This document shows, piece by piece, positions 44,306 through 49,936 of a stretch of 49,936 nucleotides of DNA (positions are counted from its first letter, which is position 1; every line of letters begins with the position of its first letter). This DNA is from Roseburia hominis (GTDB lineage Bacteria; Bacillota; Clostridia; Lachnospirales; Lachnospiraceae): the NCBI RefSeq assembly GCF_021531695.1, contig NZ_JADYUI010000020.1:1-49936 (forward strand), in the 5' to 3' direction. Both the position numbers and the translations under genes were made by a program. The notes below the pieces were generated by a model, which was given only the letters and a program-made list of their open reading frames with translations, made no database searches and was not told the origin of the DNA.

Positions 44306-45004
44306 ATGAAAGAAAAAGTCATTTTTTTGCAAAAGAAGACCGACCTGAATCTTCACCGTATCATGTGTTTTGTTGGAGGTTTTATGGGAGCATATGCCAT
44401 CTTAATCCGCTCTGACAATCTTGGTTCCGCACAGACTTCTAATATGATTTACATTGTACTTCAGTTATTAGGCAGGGATTTACCATCCGTCCTTATTCGT
44501 CTGGGCGGTCTTTTTCTTTATTTTGCAGCCATTGAACTTACCGTTCTTTTAGAAAAGCGCACCAATATTTCCCTAAAAAAATATGCCCTGCTTACCGAGG
44601 GCATCTGTCTTTTTATTTTAGGATTTCTTCCTCTAACCATAGATCCGGTTCTTGGTTTATATCCGATATTTTTTATGATGTCTACGCAATGGTGCGTATT
44701 CCATGGTACTGCCGGTTACAACAGTTCTACCATTTTTTCCACGAACAATTTCAAGCAGTTTTCACTGGCACTTGGTAATTATGTTTCCGAAAAGGATGAG
44801 GCTTCCCATGAAAAAATGCTTTTATTTGGCAATTCCCTGCTCTTTTTCCATATCGGTGTCGCAGTTTCTTTCTTTATCTGCAGATTTTTTCAGGTAAAAG
44901 CAAGCTTTCTTGCTATTATTCCACTTGCTTTTGCCCTCTATCTGGTCTTTAAAGAAGAACGCTTAGATGAAAAGTTTTCTGAGCTTTCTGCACAAACTGT
45001 GTAA
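44306..45004 (+). CDS. YoaK-like DUF1275 membrane protein
   Basis: 232 aa with six hydrophobic helices. Family signatures: the opening LHRIMCFVGGFMGAYAILIR and GSAQTSNMIYIVLQLLG correspond to the usual GG..D..TY and TGN motif positions of DUF1275. Proteins of this family are uncharacterised membrane proteins, often called YoaK. Start ATG with AAAGGA 10 nt upstream. Monocistronic; converges on the truncated response regulator. Confidence 0.88.
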   Translation: MKEKVIFLQKKTDLNLHRIMCFVGGFMGAYAILIRSDNLGSAQTSNMIYIVLQLLGRDLPSVLIRLGGLFLYFAAIELTVLLEKRTNISLKKYALLTEGICLFILGFLPLTIDPVLGLYPIFFMMSTQWCVFHGTAGYNSSTIFSTNNFKQFSLALGNYVSEKDEASHEKMLLFGNSLLFFHIGVAVSFFICRFFQVKASFLAIIPLAFALYLVFKEERLDEKFSELSAQTV

Positions 45005-45039
45005 GGAAGCTATGACGTAAGGAAAGAGCCAACTGCTTT

Positions 45040-45393
45040 TTATCTTACCTCAGAACGTATTGTTTCAATAATATTCTGATTTTTAAATTTTCGTATTGCA
45101 TTGCTCTGTGTAACCCATGTAACAAAATCTCCCTCGTCATCTACAATCGTCAGATAAATAATTGCCGTGTCTTCTGTTTTCAATTTATCATTTATCTCAA
45201 ATCCAATTCCATCCGGAAGCTGCATATCCAAAATCGCAAGATCAAACTTTTCCACCAGAAGTGCTTCTTTTGCCGCCTTTAGGTCTTTACAATGCAAAGC
45301 ACGATATCCTTCTTTTTCCAATGCATACATAAGACCGGACGCAATCATCGCATCATCTTCCACCAATAAAATATTATAATCCACAGTTGTCAT
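45040..45393 (-). pseudogene. Truncated OmpR-type response regulator, receiver domain only
   Basis: Starts as a normal receiver: MTTVDYNILLVEDDAMIASGLMYALEKEGY with acidic pair, phospho-acceptor Asp in LAILDMQLPDG, and IIYLTIVDDEGDF. From there the GADDY-TKPF part with the conserved Lys is gone, replaced by the unrelated ending WVTQSNAIRKFKNQNIIETIRSEVR, and there is no DNA-binding domain; 117 aa in all against about 225. No histidine kinase is nearby. Most likely a decayed gene; a functional single-domain protein is less likely because the switch Lys is missing. The start has GGAGGT at long spacing. Confidence 0.6.
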
Positions 45394-45466
45394 TTCTTTG
45401 GCTACACCTCCGTCATATGTTTCGTTCCCATTTTCTAAGTCAAAGTATATTCCAACACCTTGGTAT

Positions 45467-45494
45467 TTGCAACAAAAGAAAAATGTGCTATGAT
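45467..45494 (+). promoter_or_regulatory. Sigma-A promoter of the cobalamin-uptake genes
   Basis: TTGCAA (45467-45472), 16-nt spacer, TATGAT (45489-45494), with transcription predicted to begin at the 5' edge of the riboswitch. Confidence 0.7.
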
Positions 45495-45497
45495 ACC

Positions 45498-45700
45498 TAT
45501 GTCCGGGGAAACAGGTGCAACTCCTGTACGAGCCCGTCGCCGTAATGTGTGAAGCATGATTCATCTTACCAGACACGCCACAGTTCTGGGATAAGTCATT
45601 GGATTTTTTCTGAGAAGACCAGGTGAGTCAGACACTAAGTCGAAATATCCGGACAACGAATCCTCTATTAACAACAGCCGCGAGTGCCGGCTTTCTTTGA
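45498..45700 (+). promoter_or_regulatory. Cobalamin (B12) riboswitch
   Basis: Core CCGGGGAAACAGGTGCAACTC followed by CCTGTACGAGCCCGTCGCCGTAA, matching the GGGAA..GGTGCAA..CC...GCCCG B12 core, with AAGACCAGG..GAGTCAGACAC further on in place of the usual AGTCAGGAYAC. A final AGCCG / CGGCT hairpin with TTTCTTT (45676-45700) could be the expression-platform terminator. It precedes a DUF4430 lipoprotein and an ECF S component, which fits vitamin uptake. Confidence 0.82.
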
Positions 45701-45729
45701 GGAAATAATAGAAAACTAAAGGAGACAAA

Positions 45730-46242
45730 ATGCAAATGAAACGTAACAAAAAATTATTGTCATTCATCCTTAGTATGGTGCTTATTGTGGCTATGGCACT
45801 TGGTATGACCGGTTGCAGTGACAAAGAAACCTCTACTAACGAAACAGCAACAACCCTTTCCTCTGAATCTGAGACTGCTTCTCAAACCGAGACGATTGAA
45901 AACACCGAGACAGAAGCTTCTGCTTCTCTTTCCGGCAATGTGCTGGGTGAAGGCAAGACACAGTTTAACTTTACCGTAGTAGATAAAGATGGAAATGAAA
46001 CTGCATTCGAAATTCATACAGACAAAGAAATGGTTGGAGATGCTTTAACAGAACTTAATCTCATTTCCGGCGATGAAGGCGACTATGGTCTTTATGTAAA
46101 AACCGTAAATGGCATCACTGCCGATTATGATACAGATGGTTCTTACTGGGCATTTTATGTAAATGATGAATATGCACAGACCGGTGTTGATCTTACACCA
46201 ATTACCGAAGGAGATTCTTACTCCTTTAAGATTGAAAAATAA
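45730..46242 (+). CDS. DUF4430 lipoprotein (transcobalamin-like C-terminal domain)
   Basis: 170 aa. Lipobox LGMTGCS (Cys near 29), then an E/T/S-rich linker (about 35-75), then a DUF4430 domain (about 80-170) ending SYWAFYVNDEYAQTGVDLTPITEGDSYSFKIEK. DUF4430 is related to the beta domain of transcobalamin and intrinsic factor. Together with a B12 riboswitch and an ECF S component this supports a surface cobalamin-binding protein; binding is inferred. GGAGACAAA precedes the ATG. Its stop overlaps the start of the next gene. Confidence 0.9.
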   Translation: MQMKRNKKLLSFILSMVLIVAMALGMTGCSDKETSTNETATTLSSESETASQTETIENTETEASASLSGNVLGEGKTQFNFTVVDKDGNETAFEIHTDKEMVGDALTELNLISGDEGDYGLYVKTVNGITADYDTDGSYWAFYVNDEYAQTGVDLTPITEGDSYSFKIEK

Positions 46243-46757
46243 TGAAGCTTACAGTGAAAGAACTCTGTACCTTTTCCATGCTCGGAGCACTCATGTATGC
46301 TTCCAAGCTCATTATGGAGCTTGTTCCTAATGTACATTTATTAGGTGTATTTACCATTGCTTTTACCGTAGTTTACCGGAAAAAAGCATTGTACCCGATT
46401 TATGTTTATGTACTCTTAAATGGGATTTTCTGCGGTTTTGCAACATGGTGGATTCCTTATTTATATCTATGGACTGTTCTTTGGGGTGTCACAATGCTGC
46501 TTCCAAAGAAAATGCCAAAAAAAATACAACCACTGGTATACATGGTCGTATGTTCCCTGCATGGATTTTTGTTCGGAACACTTTATGCTCCGGCACAGGC
46601 GCTTTTATTCGGTCTGTCATTTGATGGCATGATTGCATGGATTATTGCCGGATTTCCGTGGGATTGTATCCACGGAGTCAGCAATTTCTTTTGCGGATTA
46701 CTCATTATACCCATTATTTCCATATTAAGACGAATTGAATCTATTACTAAATTCTGA
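46242..46757 (+). CDS. ECF transporter S component (probably cobalamin)
   Basis: 171 aa with five to six hydrophobic helices, the size and layout of an S component that works with the general EcfA/A'/T module coded elsewhere. The start ATG overlaps the DUF4430 stop in TAATG, so the genes are translationally coupled. The B12 riboswitch upstream makes cobalamin or a precursor the likely substrate. The stop codon TGA lies inside the 41-nt module shared with the 776-bp element. Confidence 0.88.
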   Translation: MKLTVKELCTFSMLGALMYASKLIMELVPNVHLLGVFTIAFTVVYRKKALYPIYVYVLLNGIFCGFATWWIPYLYLWTVLWGVTMLLPKKMPKKIQPLVYMVVCSLHGFLFGTLYAPAQALLFGLSFDGMIAWIIAGFPWDCIHGVSNFFCGLLIIPIISILRRIESITKF

Positions 46758-46851
46758 TTTATACATTAAATGAACCAAGATTATGTACTTTTCCAGGCGT
46801 TAAACTGCCGTCTTGCGAAAAATGCAAAATAACAGTTTCATGCCTAGAAAA
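46749..46851. repeat. Miniature relative of the 776-bp element: shared 41-nt module plus hairpin
   Basis: 46749-46789 matches 12694-12734 (reverse complement) at 37 of 41 positions, beginning AAATTCTGATTTATAC. It is followed at once by a hairpin whose arms are 46789-46807 and 46833-46851 (TTTTCYAGGC...AAACTG type, about 15 of 19 paired) around a 25-nt loop. In both places the module touches a hairpin arm. The left end overlaps the ECF gene stop codon. There is no U-run, so it is not an ordinary terminator. Confidence 0.65.
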
Positions 46852-46870
46852 TGCTTTCTATTCTACACCT

Positions 46871-48007
46871 CTACACCATCATTTTTGGTGTATTCCACAA
46901 ATTAAGCTTTGTTCCAATTCCTTTCTCAATTGCATTCCGGTAAACAATTGTTCCCCATGCCACATCCTCTGTTGGCATTCCACCTACAGAATAAATTACA
47001 ATTTCATCTGCTTTTCTGTGAACCGGAATATTTCCAAGCAAAACGTCTCCCAAATCATCAATCTGATTAGACGTCATCTTACCTTCTGCAATCAAATCTT
47101 CCACTCTTACTGCCGGAATCGGAATCGTATGATACGCATTCGGTTTCATTTCTTCTTCCCATGCTTCATAAAGCTTAATGTTATCCGTAACTGTTCTTGC
47201 ACGATTAATAATAAAATCATCATCAAAACGAAGTGCTGCTGTTGATTCAATAATTGCGCCAGGTTTAATCCACTCTTCCGCAATATATGGATAAAGTGCC
47301 GGATCACCGGTTGGTGAAGATGTGGATACCGATACAATATCCGAATCCCTTACCGCCTCTTCCATTGTATCAACCGCATATACCTCTACATTCGGATACT
47401 CCGCTTTTACATAATCAATAAACTTATTAAGCGATGCCTTACCACGCCCTTTGACCTTTACTGTCTTAAGTGATGGGCGAACTGCCATTGCTGCTGCAAG
47501 TGCCGTTTTACTCATAACTCCCGGACCGACAACTCCAATCGTTGTCGCATCTTCTCTCGCAAATGTTTTAAATCCGACACCCGGAACGGCTCCGGTTCGA
47601 TACGCGGATAAGATGTTTGCAGACATAAATGCAAGTGGCGCTCCTGTGTCTTTATCATTAAGAATAAGCATAAGAATGGAACGTGGAAGACCTTTTTCTT
47701 TATTCTCTGCATTGGAGCCGTACCATTTCATTCCTGCCATATCAAATTTCCCACCAAGATACGCCGGCATTGCCATAAATCTTCGATCCGGTCCATCTAC
47801 TGGCATTTCTGGAAATGGAGAACTTTCCGGAAACATAACCATGCAACCATGTGAATTTCCATTTGCACCGCCCATACGATAATTTCCAACTTTCATGAGC
47901 TTAAACATCTCTTCCATTGCTTCCACGCAACCCTTCATATCTTTTACGCCTGCTGCAATCATATCGTCTTCACTCAAATATAAAAAATCAATCTTTGGAT
48001 ATTCCAT
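46871..48007 (-). CDS. Ornithine cyclodeaminase/mu-crystallin family protein
   Basis: 378 aa NAD(P)-dependent protein of the OCD family. N-terminal FLYLSEDDMIAAGVKDMKGCVEAMEEMF, the substrate-side MPAYLGGKFDMAGMKWYGSN, SAYRTGAVPGVG, and the dinucleotide motif GVVGPGVMSKTALAAA (about 160-175). It is longer than typical ornithine cyclodeaminase (about 330), so the activity may differ (imino-acid reductase or opine-type). AGGAGGAAAAAATA precedes the ATG. Downstream of an amino-acid permease and a P-II-like gene, pointing to amino-acid catabolism. Confidence 0.85.
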   Translation of the reverse strand: MEYPKIDFLYLSEDDMIAAGVKDMKGCVEAMEEMFKLMKVGNYRMGGANGNSHGCMVMFPESSPFPEMPVDGPDRRFMAMPAYLGGKFDMAGMKWYGSNAENKEKGLPRSILMLILNDKDTGAPLAFMSANILSAYRTGAVPGVGFKTFAREDATTIGVVGPGVMSKTALAAAMAVRPSLKTVKVKGRGKASLNKFIDYVKAEYPNVEVYAVDTMEEAVRDSDIVSVSTSSPTGDPALYPYIAEEWIKPGAIIESTAALRFDDDFIINRARTVTDNIKLYEAWEEEMKPNAYHTIPIPAVRVEDLIAEGKMTSNQIDDLGDVLLGNIPVHRKADEIVIYSVGGMPTEDVAWGTIVYRNAIEKGIGTKLNLWNTPKMMV

Positions 48008-48026
48008 TATTTTTTCCTCCTATAAA

Positions 48027-49424
48027 TCATTTCTTTTCTTTTTTGTGTGCTATAAGATATAAAGAATGTTCCATTGCCATAACCTCATGAACCGGAACTG
48101 GCTGAAACATTGGTTTTTTCAGTTTCAATTTGCACCAAAGAACTGCATACACCGCAAGAATCAAAAAAATAATTCCGTCAATCTTAAAAATCAAATTTCT
48201 GGTAGCCGGATCACCATCAATGTTCCAGATCATAAATATATTACCGATAATTGCCAGAATCGGAATAACTGGTCCAAACGGAACTTTGAAAGTTCTTGGC
48301 GCCTTCGGAAGCCTCTTTCGGAAAATAAGTACATTAATGTCTGCAATTACATAAGAAACCATCCAAAACACAATTGCTACCAAAATCATGAATGCAAGAG
48401 AATCACTGGTAGATAACCCGGTTGCATTTACAACAATCATAATGGTACCTATCATTAAAATTCCAACATAATATGCACCTCTTTTATTCTTTTTTAAAAA
48501 TATCTCCGGCATAAGATTAATCTTTGCCATGCCTGCACACATGTATGAAAGAAAACTGATTCCAGAATTTACAGTACTTATAACTGCAAACACGGAAACA
48601 AGAATCATCCATAACGACCCCACATAACCCAATAAGGAATTTCCATACAAAATATGTGGCGAAGCACTTGCTGTCAAATCTTCCCATTTTACATAATGTC
48701 CCATTCCCGCAACCACTAAAATCTGCATAATAAGAATAATAAGAAGGCTCAAAACCATTCCAAGCGGTACATTCTTCCGCTCATTTTTAACATTTTTCGA
48801 AATCGGAATGACAAATTCACTACCGATAAACAAAAAGAAAGCAAGTCCCAAAAGTGAAAAGGAATCCGAAAAAGAATTGGCAAGATTCATTGTCTGCTCT
48901 ACTTTTTCCCCGGTTCCAAGTCCAAAGATTCCAAGCAATCCCATGATAACCAGAGAAAGAATTAAACCATATGCAACAAAGTTTTGAATTTTTGCAAACA
49001 TATCTACGCCCAAAAGATTTGCCACAATTAGAACTACTAACAATATGACACAAAATACACTTGAAGGAATTCCCGTATCAAAAACAGTATTAATTGCATT
49101 TCCAAACATGGCACATTCTACGGAACCTGCAATAGCCTGACATACAATATAGCCTCCAACCATTGTCACAATGGTTACAAATGGTCCCATGCCAGCCAAT
49201 GTATACTGTGCAAGTCCCCCTGTAAGATTCGGCATAATTGCATTTAATTCTGCCATACAAAGAGCTGTAAATATATTAATGATACATGCCAGTATCATTG
49301 AAGTAATAAATCCCGTTCCAAGTGCTCCGGCGCCCTGTCCCAAAGACATCAGACAGCTTGTCGCTACAATCAATCCAACACCCGTTGAAATTACACTTGG
49401 CAGACCTAATTTTTTTTCTTCCAT
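48027..49424 (-). CDS. APC-family amino acid permease
   Basis: 465 aa with twelve hydrophobic helices. Opening LGLPSVISTGVGLIVATSCLMSLGQGAG in TM1, then LTGGLAQYTLAGMGPFVTIVTMVGGYI, and GSEFVIPISKNVKNERKNVPLGMVLS typical of the APC fold. The transported amino acid cannot be read; the OCD-family gene 19 nt downstream suggests ornithine or a related compound. GGAGATGAGACGATT precedes the ATG. Preceded by the P-II-like gene with a family B hairpin repeat between. Confidence 0.9.
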   Translation of the reverse strand: MEEKKLGLPSVISTGVGLIVATSCLMSLGQGAGALGTGFITSMILACIINIFTALCMAELNAIMPNLTGGLAQYTLAGMGPFVTIVTMVGGYIVCQAIAGSVECAMFGNAINTVFDTGIPSSVFCVILLVVLIVANLLGVDMFAKIQNFVAYGLILSLVIMGLLGIFGLGTGEKVEQTMNLANSFSDSFSLLGLAFFLFIGSEFVIPISKNVKNERKNVPLGMVLSLLIILIMQILVVAGMGHYVKWEDLTASASPHILYGNSLLGYVGSLWMILVSVFAVISTVNSGISFLSYMCAGMAKINLMPEIFLKKNKRGAYYVGILMIGTIMIVVNATGLSTSDSLAFMILVAIVFWMVSYVIADINVLIFRKRLPKAPRTFKVPFGPVIPILAIIGNIFMIWNIDGDPATRNLIFKIDGIIFLILAVYAVLWCKLKLKKPMFQPVPVHEVMAMEHSLYLIAHKKEKK

Positions 49425-49456
49425 AATCGTCTCATCTCCTCATCTTCCAGCCTCAT

Positions 49457-49497
49457 GAAAGCGGACATCCTTAAATCCACTTCGCTACCTGCTAATT
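49457..49497 (-). repeat. Hairpin repeat, family B copy 3
   Basis: Minus-strand TTAGCAGGTAGCGAAGTGG, short loop, TCCGCTTTCATGAG; AAGTGGA pairs with TCCGCTT, with a G-T wobble in place of G-C, so the hairpin is preserved despite sequence change. It starts inside the stop codon of the P-II-like gene. Confidence 0.7.
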
Positions 49498-49849
49498 ACT
49501 TTAACGCATCCATTCCTTCTTCACCAGTTCTTACCCGGATAATATTAGACAACGGAGAAATAAAAATTTTACCATCACCGATATGACCGGTATAAAGTTC
49601 TTTTTTTATTACATCCACCACGTGATCTAAAGCTTCATTTTCGACATAAAGTATAATCATCTGCTTTGGCAGTAATTCCATCTCTTCATTCTTTTCTGCC
49701 TCAAATTCATAAGTTCCATTTTGTACCCCACATCCGATTACCTGTGCCACCGTCATTCCGGATACTCCGATTTTAGAAAGTGCCTGTTTTAAACTGCTTA
49801 ATTTACTCATCGACGTAATAACTTCTACTCTTGAAAATTCCATATCCAT
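49496..49849 (-). CDS. P-II-like regulatory protein
   Basis: 117 aa of the P-II/GlnB fold. The ATP-binding B-loop TGHIGDGKIFISPL (about 85-98) and the C-loop RVRTGEEG are preserved. The T-loop is unlike GlnB/GlnK: the uridylylated Tyr is absent and the region reads NGTYEFEAEKNEEMELLPK. Placed next to an amino-acid permease rather than AmtB, it may gate that permease. Starts at ATG 49849 (GGGAGG very close) or ATG 49843 (better spacing). Confidence 0.85.
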   Translation of the reverse strand: MDMEFSRVEVITSMSKLSSLKQALSKIGVSGMTVAQVIGCGVQNGTYEFEAEKNEEMELLPKQMIILYVENEALDHVVDVIKKELYTGHIGDGKIFISPLSNIIRVRTGEEGMDALK

Positions 49850-49864
49850 TTTCCTCCCTTTTTA

Positions 49865-49884
49865 TAAAAAAGTGTCTTCGACAC
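49865..49884 (-). terminator. Terminator-like hairpin upstream of the P-II-like gene
   Basis: Minus-strand GTGTC-GAA-GACAC followed by TTTTTTAT. A second, larger stem CCCCTCAT / ATGAGGGG (49899-49916), itself nested in CCCCT / AGGGG, lies further upstream and has a T-run on the plus-strand side. They either end an upstream gene beyond the window or attenuate the P-II-like gene. Confidence 0.6.
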
Positions 49885-49936
49885 CTCAACTCCCCTGCCC
49901 CTCATTCATGAGGGGATTTAGGGGTTTTCTTTTTGG

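Noticed and set aside
1-49936. CRISPR array, prophage or tRNA genes
   Set aside because: No regularly spaced direct repeats, phage structural genes or tRNA-like cloverleafs were seen on either strand.

Overview
The window looks like chromosome from a spore-forming, anaerobic, low-GC Firmicute of the Lachnospiraceae type. The basis is an intact spoIIA operon, a valyl T-box, a CIRCE-controlled clpB, strong AGGAGG ribosome sites, many ECF/lipoprotein and P-type ATPase genes, and the carboxyspermidine route to polyamines. Most genes are on the minus strand. There is no prophage, CRISPR array, tRNA or rRNA. The species is inferred, not proven.

Layout. 1-2.96 kb: clpB with a CIRCE/sigma-A promoter. 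2.96-9.85 kb: a six-gene polyamine operon read speA, speE, carboxy(nor)spermidine synthase, nspC, aguA, aguB. It turns arginine into agmatine, putrescine and then spermidine-type polyamines, and has a long structured leader (9.85-10.4 kb) that begins just behind sigF. 10.4-11.94 kb: spoIIAA-spoIIAB-sigF. 11.97-12.75 kb: a non-coding 776-bp element with perfect 28-bp terminal inverted repeats and two large nested imperfect palindromes. 12.8-17.3 kb: a zinc-ribbon/TPR membrane protein, a 47-aa small protein, folC and a FapA-like DUF342 protein. 17.4-20.35 kb: valS with its T-box. 20.4-22.6 kb: a metallophosphatase gene broken by an in-frame TAA, an RsiV-like lipoprotein and a 46-aa membrane peptide. 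22.8-26.7 kb: acyltransferase, GtrB-like glycosyltransferase and membrane proteins, probably for cell-surface glycan work. 26.9-33.2 kb: superoxide dismutase, a DUF47/PiT phosphate pair, and a calcium-type ATPase operon that also carries a shrunken pyruvate-kinase-like protein. 33.2-35.9 kb: a siroheme sulfite/nitrite reductase and a DUF2935 protein. 36-39.7 kb: a TetR regulator, the alpha/beta hydrolase it probably represses, and an Lsa-like ABC-F gene behind an attenuator leader. 39.8-41.3 kb: a two-HTH regulator with an amidohydrolase. 41.5-44.1 kb: a metal-efflux set (ArsR, free HMA chaperone, P1B ATPase). 44.3-46.8 kb: DUF1275 protein, truncated response regulator, and a cobalamin riboswitch driving a transcobalamin-like lipoprotein and an ECF S component. 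46.9-49.85 kb: P-II-like protein, APC transporter and an ornithine-cyclodeaminase-family enzyme.

The most unusual content is non-coding. It comprises the 776-bp element, whose 41-nt end module recurs with four changes at 46749-46789 beside a different hairpin; two other families of short palindromic repeats (three copies each); a candidate structured RNA ahead of the polyamine operon; and an ABC-F attenuator with very short upstream reading frames. All functional calls come from reading sequence and remembered family motifs; no search was run.
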